A stretch of DNA of 64,000 bases from Pseudomonas cavernicola (GCF_003596405.1 NZ_QYUR01000002.1:822501-886500), one strand, 5' to 3'. Shown: positions 18,949 to 29,571, counted from the stretch's first letter. Notes: a model not told the origin generated them from the letters alone. Program-made: numbers and translations.

Positions 18949-20349
18949 GTGACTGAGTCGAACCGCCCCGCCCACTCTCTTTCCTCCCTTGAGCGCCTCT
19001 GGCTTACGGAAGCCGTGCGTCTACGTGAAGAACACGCCGGCCCGTTGGAAGATCGCGAAGCGAACCGCCTCGCCCAGGCCGCGGGCGGCGATCTGGTTAG
19101 CCGTATCGAGAGCCGCGCGCTGTGGCTGGCGCAACGCGATGGCTTGTTCGGTGCATTGCAGCATTGGCGCCAAGGTGCGCAGCTAGCGCTGATTGTCCTG
19201 CTGAGCCTGGCGCTACTGAGCGGCGCCGGCCTGGCGCTCGCCGCACTGGGCGACGGCCAACGGCCGGTCAATGTGTTCTGGGCGCTGGGCAGCCTGCTCG
19301 GCCTGCACCTGCTGATGCTGCTCGGCTGGGCCTTGGGCCTGGCGTTTGCCGGGGACAGCGCCGGTTCGCTGGGCAGGCTCTGGCTGTGGCTAAGTGAAAA
19401 ACTCGCGCGTGACGCCCAAGCGGCGCAGCTCGCACCGGCGCTGCTGCTCTTGCTGCAACGCCAGCGACTCAGCCGTTGGGCCCTGGGCCTGCTGGTGCAT
19501 GGCCTCTGGCTAGTGGTGCTGCTGGCTGCTTTGCTCAGCCTGCTGGCCCTTTTGGCCACTCGCCGATATGGCTTTGTCTGGGAGACCACCATCCTCAGCG
19601 GCGAGACCTTCGTCGCGCTGACCCAAGCGCTCGGCGCACTCCCCGCGCTACTGGGGTTTGCCTTGCCGGATGCCGAACTGATCCGCGCCAGCGGCGATAG
19701 TGCGTTGGCAGTCGAGAGCGCCCGGCAAGCCTGGGCTGCCTGGCTGGTCGGCGTACTGCTGGCCTACGGCGTGCTGCCGCGCGGGCTCCTCGCGCTGCTC
19801 TGCCTGTGGCGCTGGCGACGGGGGCGCGCGGCTCTCGCGCTGGATCTGAATCTGCCTGGCTACAGCTTGCTGCGCGACCGCCTCCTGCCCAGTAGCGAAC
19901 GCTTGGGCGTTTGCGATGAGGCGCCGCAACACCTGGCCGAACCCCAGGCCGGTGCTGCGGCAAGCAATAGCGCAGGTGCGCTGCTGGTGGCGATCGAACT
20001 GGACGACCGCCGTCCCTGGCCGCCGGCACTACCGAAAGGCCTCGCCAATGCCGGCGTGATCGACAGCCGTGAACAGCGCCAGCGCCTGCTCGAGCAACTG
20101 ACGCGATTTCCACCGGCCCGCCTGGCCATCGCCTGCGACCCGCAGCGCTCGCCGGATCGCGGCACCCTGACATTGCTCTCCGAACTGGCCCGCTGCGCTG
20201 GCGCCACCCGGATCTGGCTGCTGCAAGCACAACCCGGCGAAGCACTGGATAGCGAACGCCTGGGCGACTGGCAACAGGCCTTGGCGAAACTGGGCTTGAG
20301 CTATGCCAACAGCGCGCCGCTGAGCTGGCTGGAGACAGGCCATGATTGA
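18949..20349 (+). CDS. DUF2868 multi-pass membrane protein
   Basis: A 466-residue protein with GTG start, a soluble N-terminal helical part (residues 1-75), about four to six hydrophobic segments between residues 76 and 290, and a C-terminal soluble domain with Rossmann-like composition (LLVAIELDDRRPWP). It fits DUF2868, a family without assigned function. Its stop lies inside a perfect stem-loop (20344-20368), and the next gene is a DUF3482 GTPase. The pair is conserved in many proteobacteria as far as I know, which suggests that membrane protein and GTPase act together. Confidence 0.82.
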   Translation: MTESNRPAHSLSSLERLWLTEAVRLREEHAGPLEDREANRLAQAAGGDLVSRIESRALWLAQRDGLFGALQHWRQGAQLALIVLLSLALLSGAGLALAALGDGQRPVNVFWALGSLLGLHLLMLLGWALGLAFAGDSAGSLGRLWLWLSEKLARDAQAAQLAPALLLLLQRQRLSRWALGLLVHGLWLVVLLAALLSLLALLATRRYGFVWETTILSGETFVALTQALGALPALLGFALPDAELIRASGDSALAVESARQAWAAWLVGVLLAYGVLPRGLLALLCLWRWRRGRAALALDLNLPGYSLLRDRLLPSSERLGVCDEAPQHLAEPQAGAAASNSAGALLVAIELDDRRPWPPALPKGLANAGVIDSREQRQRLLEQLTRFPPARLAIACDPQRSPDRGTLTLLSELARCAGATRIWLLQAQPGEALDSERLGDWQQALAKLGLSYANSAPLSWLETGHD

Positions 20350-20368
20350 CGCTCACATAGCGTCAATC
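20344..20368 (+). other. Perfect intercistronic stem-loop
   Basis: GATTGACGCT/AGCGTCAATC with a CACAT loop, overlapping the stop codon of the DUF2868 gene. No T-tract follows, so it is more likely an mRNA-stability or coupling element than a terminator. Confidence 0.7.
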
Positions 20369-20403
20369 TGCTGCGCTGATTGCGCTCGACAAGGAAGCCA
20401 CTC

Positions 20404-21777
20404 ATGAGCAAGCCGCTGAAACTGGCAGTCGTCGGCCACACCAACGTCGGCAAGACCTCGCTGCTGCGCACCCTGACCCGCGACGTCGACTTTGGTGAAG
20501 TGTCGCATCGGCCGAGCACCACCCGGCATGTCGAGGGTGCTCGGTTGTCGGTGAATGGCGAGGCGTTGCTGGAGCTGTATGACACGCCCGGTCTGGAAGA
20601 CGCCATCGCCCTGCTCGACTATCTAGAACGGCTGGATCGCCCCGGTGAGCGCCTCGACGGCCCGGCGCGATTGACGCGCTTCCTCGAGAGTAGCGAAGCG
20701 CGCCAGCGCTTCGAGCAGGAGGCCAAGGTGTTGCGCCAATTATTGGCATCGGATGCCGGCCTGTATGTGATCGACGCCCGCGAGCCAGTGTTGGCCAAGT
20801 ACCGCGACGAACTGGCGGTGTTGGCCAGTTGCGGCAAACCGCTACTGCCGGTGCTGAACTTCGTCACCAGCGCCCAGCAACGCGAGCCCGACTGGCGTGC
20901 CGCCTTGGCCCGTCTCGGCCTGCACGCGCTAGTGCGCTTCGACACGGTTGCGCCGCCGCTGGACGGCGAACGGCGGCTCTACGACAGCCTGGCGTTGCTG
21001 CTGGAAAAGTCCCGCCCGCAGCTGGAGCGCTTGATCCTCGACCATGAAGCGCAGGCGCGCGCGCGCCAGCACAGCGGTGCACGGCTGATCGCCGAATTGC
21101 TGCTGGATAGCGCCGCCTGCCGCCGTAGCGTGGCCGCCCAGCCGACCCTGGAACAGGGCGCGATCCGCGAGTTGCGTGAAGCGATCCGCCAACGTGAGCA
21201 ACGCTGCGTGGCAGCCTTGCTGCGCCTGTATGCCTTCCGCCCGGGGGATGCCGCCGCTGCGGACCTGCCGCTGCTCGACGGGCGCTGGGGCGACGACCTG
21301 TTCAACCCGGAAACCCTCAAGCAGCTCGGTGTGCGTGTCGGCAGCGGCATTGCCGCAGGCGCCGCAGCTGGCGCCGGTATCGACTTGCTGGTCGGCGGTC
21401 TGACCCTGGGCGTGGCCGCCGTCGCTGGCGCCATCGCTGGCGGCGCGCTGCAGACCGCGCGCAGCTACGGCGGGCGCCTGCTCGGCAAGCTCAAGGGCCA
21501 GCGCGAGTTGACCGTGGACGATGCGGTGCTGCGGCTCCTGGCTCTGCGCCAACGGCAGTTGCTGCAAGCGTTGCAGGCGCGCGGGCATGCGGCCGTGGAG
21601 ACGCTGCGCGTGGCCACGCCGGAGGATAACGCCTGGCGCACCGGCAAGTTGCCACAGCCCCTGCTCAAGGCCCGCGCTCACCCCGAGTGGTCGGCGCTCA
21701 GCCCCGCGCCCCAGCTGGAGCAAGCGGAGCGGCAAGCCCAGTTGCAACGGTTGAGCGAGCAACTGGCCGCCGGATAA
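20404..21777 (+). CDS. DUF3482 GTPase
   Basis: A 457-residue Era/Der-like GTPase. The P-loop is GHTNVGKTS (residues 11-19), a switch I threonine lies in RPSTTRHVEG, and DTPGLED is the G3 motif. A conventional NKxD is not obvious; VLNFVTS may replace it. The C-terminal half (DUF3482) has a glycine/alanine-rich hydrophobic stretch around residues 314-355 (AAGAAAGAGIDLLVGG), suggesting membrane insertion. The start at 20404 has AAGGA upstream. It lies 54 bases after the DUF2868 gene and probably works with it at the inner membrane; the task is unknown. Confidence 0.85.
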   Translation: MSKPLKLAVVGHTNVGKTSLLRTLTRDVDFGEVSHRPSTTRHVEGARLSVNGEALLELYDTPGLEDAIALLDYLERLDRPGERLDGPARLTRFLESSEARQRFEQEAKVLRQLLASDAGLYVIDAREPVLAKYRDELAVLASCGKPLLPVLNFVTSAQQREPDWRAALARLGLHALVRFDTVAPPLDGERRLYDSLALLLEKSRPQLERLILDHEAQARARQHSGARLIAELLLDSAACRRSVAAQPTLEQGAIRELREAIRQREQRCVAALLRLYAFRPGDAAAADLPLLDGRWGDDLFNPETLKQLGVRVGSGIAAGAAAGAGIDLLVGGLTLGVAAVAGAIAGGALQTARSYGGRLLGKLKGQRELTVDDAVLRLLALRQRQLLQALQARGHAAVETLRVATPEDNAWRTGKLPQPLLKARAHPEWSALSPAPQLEQAERQAQLQRLSEQLAAG

Positions 21778-21787
21778 AGCCTGCCGG

Positions 21788-22204
21788 CTAGCCTAATAAA
21801 CGCTGCAGCTGCTCATAAAACGGCTGCAGCGGCCTCAACGCACCCTCATCGCTCGCCGCGATATCGATCTTGTACGGGTTGGAAACCTCGAACTGCGCAT
21901 GCCACTGCGAGCAGCGCGACACGATCACCGCCTCGTCGATCCCAGGGAACTGATCGGCCGTCAGGTCGACGATCAAGTCGCCCTGCTGAATCCAGGCATG
22001 GGAAGGAATCCCCTCGCGGCTGCCATGCAAATACTCGAAGCGGCCGAAGCCCTTTTCTTCAAGATAACTGCCGATCAGCTCGGAGGTACTGCCACAGCTG
22101 GCATGCGGGAAGTTCTTCAAGGACGCATGCCGAGCCGCGGGCTCCACACTGAAAATTGCCGCGCGCAGCTGCTCGGCGATTTTCTGAATCGCCACCAAGG
22201 GCAT
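21788..22204 (-). CDS. Small protein with Cys-His-Asp pattern, coupled to thyA
   Basis: A 138-residue protein from the ATG at 22204; a TTG at 22219 overlapping the thyA stop would add five residues. I do not recognise the family. A cysteine in HASCGSTSELIGSYL, a histidine in IPSHAWIQQGD and an aspartate in LIVDLTADQFPG follow the order and spacing of a papain-like or transglutaminase-like triad. The HAW-x-GD-LIVDLTADQF arrangement resembles bacterial transglutaminase-like proteins. It is last in the run lgt-thyA-this gene. An enzymatic role is inference only. Confidence 0.65.
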   Translation of the reverse strand: MPLVAIQKIAEQLRAAIFSVEPAARHASLKNFPHASCGSTSELIGSYLEEKGFGRFEYLHGSREGIPSHAWIQQGDLIVDLTADQFPGIDEAVIVSRCSQWHAQFEVSNPYKIDIAASDEGALRPLQPFYEQLQRLLG

Positions 22205-22215
22205 ATCGGCGCCGG

Positions 22216-23010
22216 TCAAACCGCTACCGGCGCTTTGATATGCGGGTGGGCGTGATAGCCGACCAGCTCGAAGTCGTCGAACTTGAAGGCGAACAGATCC
22301 TTCACCGCCGGGTTGAGCTTCATGGTCGGCAACGGCAGCGGCTCGCGCGACAGTTGCAGGTCAGTCTGCTCGATATGGTTGGCATACAGGTGGCAGTCGC
22401 CGCCAGTCCAGATGAACTCACCCGGCTCGAGGTCGCAGACCTGCGCCACCATCAGCGTCAGCAGCGCGTAGCTGGCAATATTGAACGGCACACCGAGGAA
22501 GATGTCCGCCGAACGCTGATACAGCTGGCAGCTGAGCTTGCCGTCGGCGACGTAGAACTGGAACAGCGCATGGCACGGCGGCAGAGCCATCTGCTCGACC
22601 AGCGCCGGGTTCCAGGCGGAAACGATCAGCCGGCGCGAGTCCGGGTTCTTCTTGATCATCTCGATCAGCTTGCTGATCTGGTCGATCGACCCACCGTTCG
22701 GTGCCGGCCAGTTGCGCCACTGGTAGCCGTACACCGGGCCAAGGTTACCGTTTTCGTCGGCCCACTCGTCCCAGATGCGTACACCGTGGTCCTGCAGGTA
22801 CTTGATATTGGTGTCGCCCTGAAGGAACCACAGCAGCTCATGGATGATGGATTTCAGGTGACATTTCTTGGTGGTCACCAGCGGAAAGCCATCGGCCAGA
22901 TTGAAGCGCATCTGATGGGCGAACAGGCTGTAGGTGCCGGTGCCGGTGCGGTCGGGCTTGAAGGTGCCGGTCTCGCGCACCAGGCGCATCAGCTCGAGGT
23001 ACTGTTTCAT
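22216..23010 (-). CDS. thyA: Thymidylate synthase
   Basis: A 264-residue enzyme making dTMP from dUMP with methylene-tetrahydrofolate. The nucleophile Cys146 is in [10 protein letters not shown], and [24 protein letters not shown] and [20 protein letters not shown] provide the phosphate- and dUMP-binding residues. The length is identical to the E. coli enzyme. Its start overlaps the lgt stop by 4 bases (ATGA), the classic lgt-thyA pairing of gammaproteobacteria. Confidence 0.98.
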   Translation of the reverse strand: MKQYLELMRLVRETGTFKPDRTGTGTYSLFAHQMRFNLADGFPLVTTKKCHLKSIIHELLWFLQGDTNIKYLQDHGVRIWDEWADENGNLGPVYGYQWRNWPAPNGGSIDQISKLIEMIKKNPDSRRLIVSAWNPALVEQMALPPCHALFQFYVADGKLSCQLYQRSADIFLGVPFNIASYALLTLMVAQVCDLEPGEFIWTGGDCHLYANHIEQTDLQLSREPLPLPTMKLNPAVKDLFAFKFDDFELVGYHAHPHIKAPVAV

Positions 23011-23825
23011 TGCGCGGCTCCCTTAGTAATGGGTGGTGCAGTGGAGGGACGGCGATAAGCCCAGATCAGCAGGCCGATACCCCCGAGAATCATCGGCACA
23101 CAGAGCACCTGCCCCATGGTCAGCCAGCCAAAGGCCAGGTAGCCCAACTGGGCATCCGGCACGCGGACGAACTCGACGATAAAGCGGAACAAGCCGTAGA
23201 ACAGCGCGAACACGCCGGAGACCGCCATGGTCGGCCGTGGTTTACGCGAAAACGCCCAGAGCACCAGGAACAGCGCCACGCCTTCGAGGGCGAATTGGTA
23301 GAGCTGCGACGGATGGCGCGGCAGTTGTGCCGGGTCGGTCGGGAAGATCATCGCCCACGGCAGATCGGTGGCCTTGCCCCACAGCTCGGCATTGATGAAG
23401 TTGCCGATGCGCCCGGCACCCAGCCCAATCGGCACCAGCGGCGCGATAAAGTCCATCAGCTCGAAGAAGCTCTTGCCGTTGCGCTTACCGAACCACCACG
23501 TCGCCAGCATGACGCCGATAAAACCGCCGTGGAACGACATGCCGCCCTTCCAGACTTCGAAGATCAGTAGCGGATTGGCTACATAGGCCTGTAAGTCGTA
23601 GAACAACACATAACCCAGCCGCCCACCGAGGATCACCCCCATCGCCACCCAGAACACCATGTCGGAGAGTTTCTCCTTGCTCCAGGTCGGGTCGAAGCGC
23701 TGCAAGCGGTACGAGGCCAACAGCCAGGCACCGCCGATGCCGATCAGGTACATCAAGCCGTACCAGTGGATTTTCAGCGGGCCGATGGCCAGCGCCACCG
23801 GGTCGATTTGCGGGTAAGCCAGCAT
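23007..23825 (-). CDS. lgt: Prolipoprotein diacylglyceryl transferase
   Basis: A 272-residue inner-membrane enzyme that transfers diacylglycerol from phosphatidylglycerol to the lipobox cysteine of prolipoproteins. Seven hydrophobic segments are visible. Conserved motifs are [11 protein letters not shown] near residue 20, the catalytic-histidine motif [10 protein letters not shown], and [13 protein letters not shown], the Lgt signature. The Tat lipoprotein at 6298 would be one of its substrates. It is translationally coupled to thyA. Confidence 0.97.
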   Translation of the reverse strand: MLAYPQIDPVALAIGPLKIHWYGLMYLIGIGGAWLLASYRLQRFDPTWSKEKLSDMVFWVAMGVILGGRLGYVLFYDLQAYVANPLLIFEVWKGGMSFHGGFIGVMLATWWFGKRNGKSFFELMDFIAPLVPIGLGAGRIGNFINAELWGKATDLPWAMIFPTDPAQLPRHPSQLYQFALEGVALFLVLWAFSRKPRPTMAVSGVFALFYGLFRFIVEFVRVPDAQLGYLAFGWLTMGQVLCVPMILGGIGLLIWAYRRPSTAPPITKGAAQ

Positions 23826-23835
23826 GTGGACTCCT

Positions 23836-24039
23836 TAGAGCCTTTTCACGGTCTTGCGAGCTAAGGTCAGGCAAGGCGAAATCGGGCGAAATGTAGCGAA
23901 GCGGAGCAACAGCCAAAGGCTGGCCCGCAGGGTGAGCGAAGCGAGTCAAAAGCGCAGTTTACACGTAGTAAACGAGCATTTTTAGCCCGATTTCAGCACA
24001 GCATGGCTGACGCGCAGCAGATCATGAGCAGGCTCTTAA
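23836..24039. repeat. About 204-bp element with imperfect inverted-repeat ends (module family E), copy 1
   Basis: The ends TAGAGCCTTTTCACGGTCT and AGATCATGAGCAGGCTCTTA are imperfect inverted repeats. Inner modules GCGGAGCAACAGCC/GGCTGGCCCGCAGGGTGAGCG and GTTTACACGTAGTAAACGAG recur at 33040-33110 and 50180-50220. It fills the gap between lgt and the TauE/SafE gene and touches the latter's 3' end. Confidence 0.6.
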
Positions 24040-24818
24040 ACCAAGAAACTCGTGCCCACGCAGAACAGCAGCAGGGCGAACAAACGTTTAAGCAAACGCG
24101 GCGACAGTTTATGTGCCAGGCGCGCGCCAAAGCGGGCGAAAAACATGCTGGTGATGGCAATCCCGGCCATCGCCGGCAGGTAGACGAAGCCCAGACTCCA
24201 CGACGGCAGCAGTGGATCGTGCCAGCCCAGCAGCATAAAACTCAGCGTACTGGCCGCGGCAATTGGCAAGCCACAGGCGGAAGAGGTTGCCACCGCCTGC
24301 TGCATCGGCACACTGCGCCAGCTCAGGAACGGCACGGTCAACGAGCCGCCGCCGATGCCGAAAATCGCCGAGGCCCAACCGATTACGGTGCCGGCAGCAC
24401 TCAAACCGAGCCTGCCTGGGACACCACGACTGGCTTGCGGTTTCAGCTCCAGGGCCATCTGCAGCGCAATAGTGATCGCGAACACGCCGATGATCTTCTG
24501 CAGCAGCGGCCCGGTGATCGCCGTCGCCGTCAGCGCACCGAAACCGGCACCGAACAGAGTCCCGAGGGTCATCCAGCCGAAGATCGGCCAGCGCACCGCG
24601 CCCTTGCGCTGATGCTCCAACACCGCATTGATCGAGGTGAAGATAATGGTCGCCAGCGAGGTACCGACCGCCAGGTGGGTGAGGATCGACGCATCGAAGC
24701 CTTGAGCGGTAAAACTGAACACCAGCACCGGGACAATGATGATGCCCCCGCCCACGCCGAACAGCCCGGCGAGCACGCCAGCACCAGCCCCCAGTAGCAA
24801 ATAGAGTAGAAGTTCCAT
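24036..24818 (-). CDS. TauE/SafE (TSUP) family sulfite-exporter-type permease
   Basis: A 260-residue protein with seven or eight hydrophobic helices in two repeats. The repeats are marked by GLFGVGGGIIIVPVL near residue 19 and GWASAIFGIGGGSLTVPFL near residue 148, the GVGGG/GIGGG glycine motifs of the family. TSUP proteins move sulfur-containing or organic anions across the inner membrane. Nothing in the neighbourhood indicates the substrate. The gene is on its own, flanked by repeats and the divergent NRDE gene. Confidence 0.9.
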   Translation of the reverse strand: MELLLYLLLGAGAGVLAGLFGVGGGIIIVPVLVFSFTAQGFDASILTHLAVGTSLATIIFTSINAVLEHQRKGAVRWPIFGWMTLGTLFGAGFGALTATAITGPLLQKIIGVFAITIALQMALELKPQASRGVPGRLGLSAAGTVIGWASAIFGIGGGSLTVPFLSWRSVPMQQAVATSSACGLPIAAASTLSFMLLGWHDPLLPSWSLGFVYLPAMAGIAITSMFFARFGARLAHKLSPRLLKRLFALLLFCVGTSFLV

Positions 24819-24995
24819 CTATACCCCCGAAAAACAAAGCGGCATGGTAACGGATGCGCCCCCACCCCTTCACCTGCGACGATGGATGCCAGGGCCGGCT
24901 TCTCGTACAGTGGGGATCGTCTAAGAGTTTGTCGGACTTAGAGCTGCCCTACTGTGAAAGCCTGGATACTGGCCCGGCAACCCCAAGGAGCCTTT

Positions 24996-25725
<730 letters not shown>

Positions 25726-25742
<17 letters not shown>

Positions 25743-26616
25743 CAGGTTGTTCGCCAAGACCATCCAGGGCAAACAGCGGCGCCGCGATCGTCGGATCGTC
25801 AGCATCGGCCACCAGCAGCAAACGGCCATCGGCCTGGAAGGCTAGCCCTTCGATCTTCACCCGTGGCTCCAATCGAGCCAGTTGCACGATGTTGAAGTCC
25901 TGATCGAAACGCCCGAGTGCACTGCCGACGCAGGCCCCGTCCAGATAGCTGGAGTCGGTGGCTTCCGCAGCGGCGCTGAAGTACAGACGCCCGGCGGGAT
26001 CCACGCTGAGATCGGTCAGGCTCAATGGCACGCCGTCCAACTCCGGCAACTGCAACGGCAGGATGCGCACCAAGGCGGCCGCACTTAACTGGCCGCTGTC
26101 GAGGTCGTCCAGGGCTTGTTGCAGATCGAGAAACACCAGGGCATTTTCCCCGCCCACCCCATTGCCGCGCTGCGCCAACAACAATTGCCCGTCGTGCACC
26201 ACGGCGCCTTCCAGATTCAATTCCTGGAAATGCTCGGCGAGCTTCAGGTACAGCGGGCTGAGGTCGATGACGCGAACGGCTCCGGTTCGGATCAAACAAC
26301 CGCGACGGCGCCGCTTGGTCGAACCAGAACCGAGCGCCAGCAAGGCGCCATCGGGCAATAGCAGCAACGCCTCGAAATCCGCTTTGAGTTTTTTGCGCAG
26401 CTTGGCGCCCTCCGGCAACTCGCCGGGTAGCAGCGCCCGCTCAGCCAGCCAGTCACCCGTCAGGCTATAGTGCTGCAGGCACAACGCATCGTCGGCCACC
26501 AGCCAGAGGCTCTGCCCCTGACAGACCAGCGCGCTGGCCGCCGACAGGCGCAGATTGGCCAGCAAGCACAGCGACAACGGCTGAGCCGATGGCTCCAGCA
26601 AAACCGATTGTTCCAT
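25726..26616 (-). CDS. DUF6929-like protein, probable beta-propeller
   Basis: A 296-residue protein without signal peptide or membrane segment. Repeating hydrophobic strands with GxLLALGSG, EGAVVHDGQLLLAQRGNG and IEGLAFQADGRLLLVADAD suggest a propeller of six or so blades, distantly like phytase or SdiA-regulated proteins. The function is not known. The ATG at 26616 is preferred to a TTG one codon earlier. It lies 16 bases downstream of ptsP on the same strand, so rppH-ptsP-this gene could be one transcript. Confidence 0.7.
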
Positions 26617-26632
26617 CAAAACAGTACGCCGC

Positions 26633-28912
26633 TTAGGCCTGAATCGCCGACGCGGGATTGAGCACTCGGCTCAGGCCAAGATTGCGTAAGGCCAGGTGCA
26701 GGGTGCTGTGGGTGACCTGCGGATTGTCGATAGCCATCAGCTGCGCCAGTAGTTCCTTGGCTTTGCTCAGGCTGATCTGCCGCAACAACCATTTCACCTT
26801 GGGTAGGTTGGTGGCGTTCATCGACAGGCTGTCAAAACCCATGGCCATCAGCAGCACCGCCGCCGACGGGTCACCCGCCATCTCACCACAGATGCTCACG
26901 GGCTTGCCTTCGGCATGAGCACCATCGACCACCATCCGCAGCGCTTGCAGCACCGCCGGGTGGAGGAAGTCATAGAGATCGGCCACCCGCGGGTTGTTGC
27001 GGTCGACGGCAAGCAAGTACTGGGTCAGGTCATTCGAACCGACCGAAAGGAAATCGACCTGCCGCGCCAGTTCGCGAACCTGATAGACCGCCGCGGGAAT
27101 TTCGATCATCACCCCCACCGGTGGCAGCAGCACGTCGGCGCCTTCGTCGCGCACCTCGCCCCAGGCGCGGTGGATCAGGTGCAGCGCCTCCTCCAACTCG
27201 CGGGTGCCGGAGATCATCGGCAGCAGGATGCGCAGATTATCCAGCCCCTCGCTGGCTTTGAGCATCGCGCGGGTCTGCACCAGGAAGATTTCCGGGTGGT
27301 CGAGGGTGACGCGAATGCCGCGCCAACCGAGGAACGGGTTGTCTTCCTTGATCGGGAAATACGACAGTGCCTTGTCGCCGCCGATATCCAGGCTGCGCAT
27401 GGTCACCGGCAGCGGATGGAAAGCCGCCAACTGCTCGCGATAGATCGCCAGCTGCTCTTTCTCGCTGGGGAAGCGGTCCTTGATCATGAACGGCACTTCG
27501 GTGCGATACAGCCCCACGCCCTCGGCACCCCGCTCCTGGGCCCGCACCACGTCGGCGAGCAGGCCGGTGTTCACCCACAACGGCATGCGGTGGCCATCCA
27601 GGGTTTCGCACGGCAGCGCACGCAGTGCACTCAAGCCCTGAGTCAGTTGGCGCTCTTCCTCAACCACCTCGGCATATTGCTTTCGCAGCACTTCGCTGGG
27701 GTTGGTGAAGACTTCGCCGTGGTAACCATCGACGATCAGCTGGATGCCATCGATTTTCGAATACGGCAGGTCGACCGCGCCCATGACCGTGGGAATACCC
27801 ATGGCACGGGCGAAAATCGCCACATGCGAGTTACCCGAGCCGAGCACCGAGACCAGGCCGACCAGCTTGCCTGCCGGTACTTCGCCAAGCATTGCCGGCG
27901 ACAGCTCCTCGCTGACCAGAATGGTGTTATCCGGGTAGACCAGGCTCTGCTGCCGCTCTTGTTGCAGATAGGCCAACAACCGGCGACCGAGGTCCTTTAC
28001 ATCCGAGGCGCGTTCGCGCAGGTAAGCATCGTCCATCAATTCAAAGCGGTTGACGTGCTCACCGACCACTTGGCGCAATGCGCCCTGCGCCCACTGACCG
28101 GTCTTGATCACCGTGGTCACTTCGCTACCCAGGGCGGCGTCGTCGAGCATCATCAGGTAGACGTCGAACAGTGCGCGCTCTTCCGGGCGCAGTTGCGTCG
28201 CCAACTTGGCCGACAACGCCCGCATGTCCTCGCGCACCCTCTCCAACGCCTGGTTGAACAGCTGCAGCTCGGCGGCGATATCATCGACGGCCTTGTCCGG
28301 CACCACTTCCAGATCGGCCGGCGGCAACACAACTACCGCAGTACCCACGGCCGCACCTGGCGAACCCGCCACCCCGATGAACTTGGCTTCCTGGATACCC
28401 TTGCCCTGCTTGCCCAGGCCACGGATCGAACCGGTGGCCTCGGCGTGCGCGATCACCCCGGCCAGTTGCGCGCTCATGGTGACCAGGAAGGCTTCCTCGC
28501 CCTCGTCGAACTGGCGGCGCTCCTTTTGCTGGATCACCAGTACACCCACCACTCGCCGGTGGTGGATGATCGGCGCGCCGAGGAAGGAGGCGTAGCGTTC
28601 CTCGCCGGTTTCGGCGAAGTAGCGGAAGCGCGGGTGGCTGGCCGCGTCTTCCAGGTTGAGCGGCTCCTCGCGGGTACCGACCAGGCCGACCAAGCCTTCG
28701 CTCGGCGCCATGCTGACCTTGCCGATCGAGCGCTTGTTCAAACCCTCGGTGGCCATCAGCACGAAGCGATTGGTTTCCGTGTCGAGCAGGTAAACCGAGC
28801 AGACCTGACTGCCCATGGCCTCTTTAACCCGCTGCACAATGATCGTCAGCGCCGCCTTGAGATCCTTGGCGGAGTTTACTTCCTGGACGATTTTGCGCAG
28901 CGTGTTGAGCAT
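26633..28912 (-). CDS. ptsP: PTS enzyme I(Ntr), phosphoenolpyruvate-protein phosphotransferase PtsP
   Basis: A 759-residue first enzyme of the nitrogen-related phosphotransferase chain (PtsP to NPr to EIIA-Ntr). An N-terminal GAF domain (residues 1-165) senses glutamine/2-oxoglutarate in relatives. The phosphohistidine is in GSGNSHVAIFARAMG near residue 355. The PEP-binding TIM barrel contains GVGLYRTEVPFM, FLGWRGIRVTL and SVGSNDLTQYLLAVDRNN. Length and order match E. coli and Pseudomonas PtsP. It is directly downstream of rppH, the standard arrangement, and is probably co-transcribed. Confidence 0.97.
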   Translation of the reverse strand: MLNTLRKIVQEVNSAKDLKAALTIIVQRVKEAMGSQVCSVYLLDTETNRFVLMATEGLNKRSIGKVSMAPSEGLVGLVGTREEPLNLEDAASHPRFRYFAETGEERYASFLGAPIIHHRRVVGVLVIQQKERRQFDEGEEAFLVTMSAQLAGVIAHAEATGSIRGLGKQGKGIQEAKFIGVAGSPGAAVGTAVVVLPPADLEVVPDKAVDDIAAELQLFNQALERVREDMRALSAKLATQLRPEERALFDVYLMMLDDAALGSEVTTVIKTGQWAQGALRQVVGEHVNRFELMDDAYLRERASDVKDLGRRLLAYLQQERQQSLVYPDNTILVSEELSPAMLGEVPAGKLVGLVSVLGSGNSHVAIFARAMGIPTVMGAVDLPYSKIDGIQLIVDGYHGEVFTNPSEVLRKQYAEVVEEERQLTQGLSALRALPCETLDGHRMPLWVNTGLLADVVRAQERGAEGVGLYRTEVPFMIKDRFPSEKEQLAIYREQLAAFHPLPVTMRSLDIGGDKALSYFPIKEDNPFLGWRGIRVTLDHPEIFLVQTRAMLKASEGLDNLRILLPMISGTRELEEALHLIHRAWGEVRDEGADVLLPPVGVMIEIPAAVYQVRELARQVDFLSVGSNDLTQYLLAVDRNNPRVADLYDFLHPAVLQALRMVVDGAHAEGKPVSICGEMAGDPSAAVLLMAMGFDSLSMNATNLPKVKWLLRQISLSKAKELLAQLMAIDNPQVTHSTLHLALRNLGLSRVLNPASAIQA

Positions 28913-28934
28913 GGCTCGGGGTCGAACTCCGTAG

Positions 28935-29414
28935 TCAGTCGCGCGCCAACAGGCGCGGCGCTAATTCCTTGAGCGCGCGGCGGTAAACCTCGCGCTTGAA
29001 TGTCACCACTTGTCCCAGCGGGTACCAGTAACTGACCCACTTCCAGCCATCGAATTCCGGCTTGCTGGTCAGATCCATGCGCACCCGCTCTTCGGCGGAC
29101 TTCAGGCGCAGAAGAAACCACTTCTGTTTCTGCCCAATGCACAACGGCTGACTGTGGGTACGTACTAAACGTTGCGGCAGACGATAACGCAACCAGCCAC
29201 GCGTGCAGGCAAGAATCTGCACATCGTGCTGTTCCAGGCCGACTTCTTCGTTCAATTCGCGATACAGCGCCTCTTCCGGCGACTCGTGATCATTGATCCC
29301 GCCTTGCGGAAACTGCCAGGCATCCTGATTTATACGACGCGCCCACAGCACTTGACCGACATCATTGGTCAGAATGATGCCGACATTCGGGCGAAAACCA
29401 TCAGAATCGATCAC
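28935..29414 (-). CDS. rppH: RNA pyrophosphohydrolase
   Basis: A 159-residue Nudix hydrolase that removes pyrophosphate from 5'-triphosphate mRNA and so starts decay. The Nudix box runs [20 protein letters not shown] followed by VGL, with all glutamates in place. It begins at a GTG ([15 protein letters not shown]), the usual RppH N-terminus; the frame is open 11 codons further upstream, but the longer form would be unusual. It lies 22 bases before ptsP, as in many gammaproteobacteria. Confidence 0.95.
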   Translation of the reverse strand: MIDSDGFRPNVGIILTNDVGQVLWARRINQDAWQFPQGGINDHESPEEALYRELNEEVGLEQHDVQILACTRGWLRYRLPQRLVRTHSQPLCIGQKQKWFLLRLKSAEERVRMDLTSKPEFDGWKWVSYWYPLGQVVTFKREVYRRALKELAPRLLARD

Positions 29415-29571
29415 GGCACACAACCTCGCAAACGCTTGTTTCGGCATTCTTTCACAAAGGTCGTGACAGCAGCAACGCGACTGCCCGCCTTATGGGCAGG
29501 CTGGGCGAAAGCTCGTATTCTGTGGGCCTTTTTCCAGCCCCTGGCTTCAACTAGTGCAGCGAGAAACTAAC

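Noticed and set aside
18333..19592. A 419-residue extended dihydrofolate reductase
   Set aside because: The extension is opposite to the DUF2868 gene; the standard DHFR starts at 18845.
26915..28972. A 685-codon open frame on the plus strand opposite ptsP
   Set aside because: Same reason; high GC keeps the opposite frame open. The real gene is ptsP.
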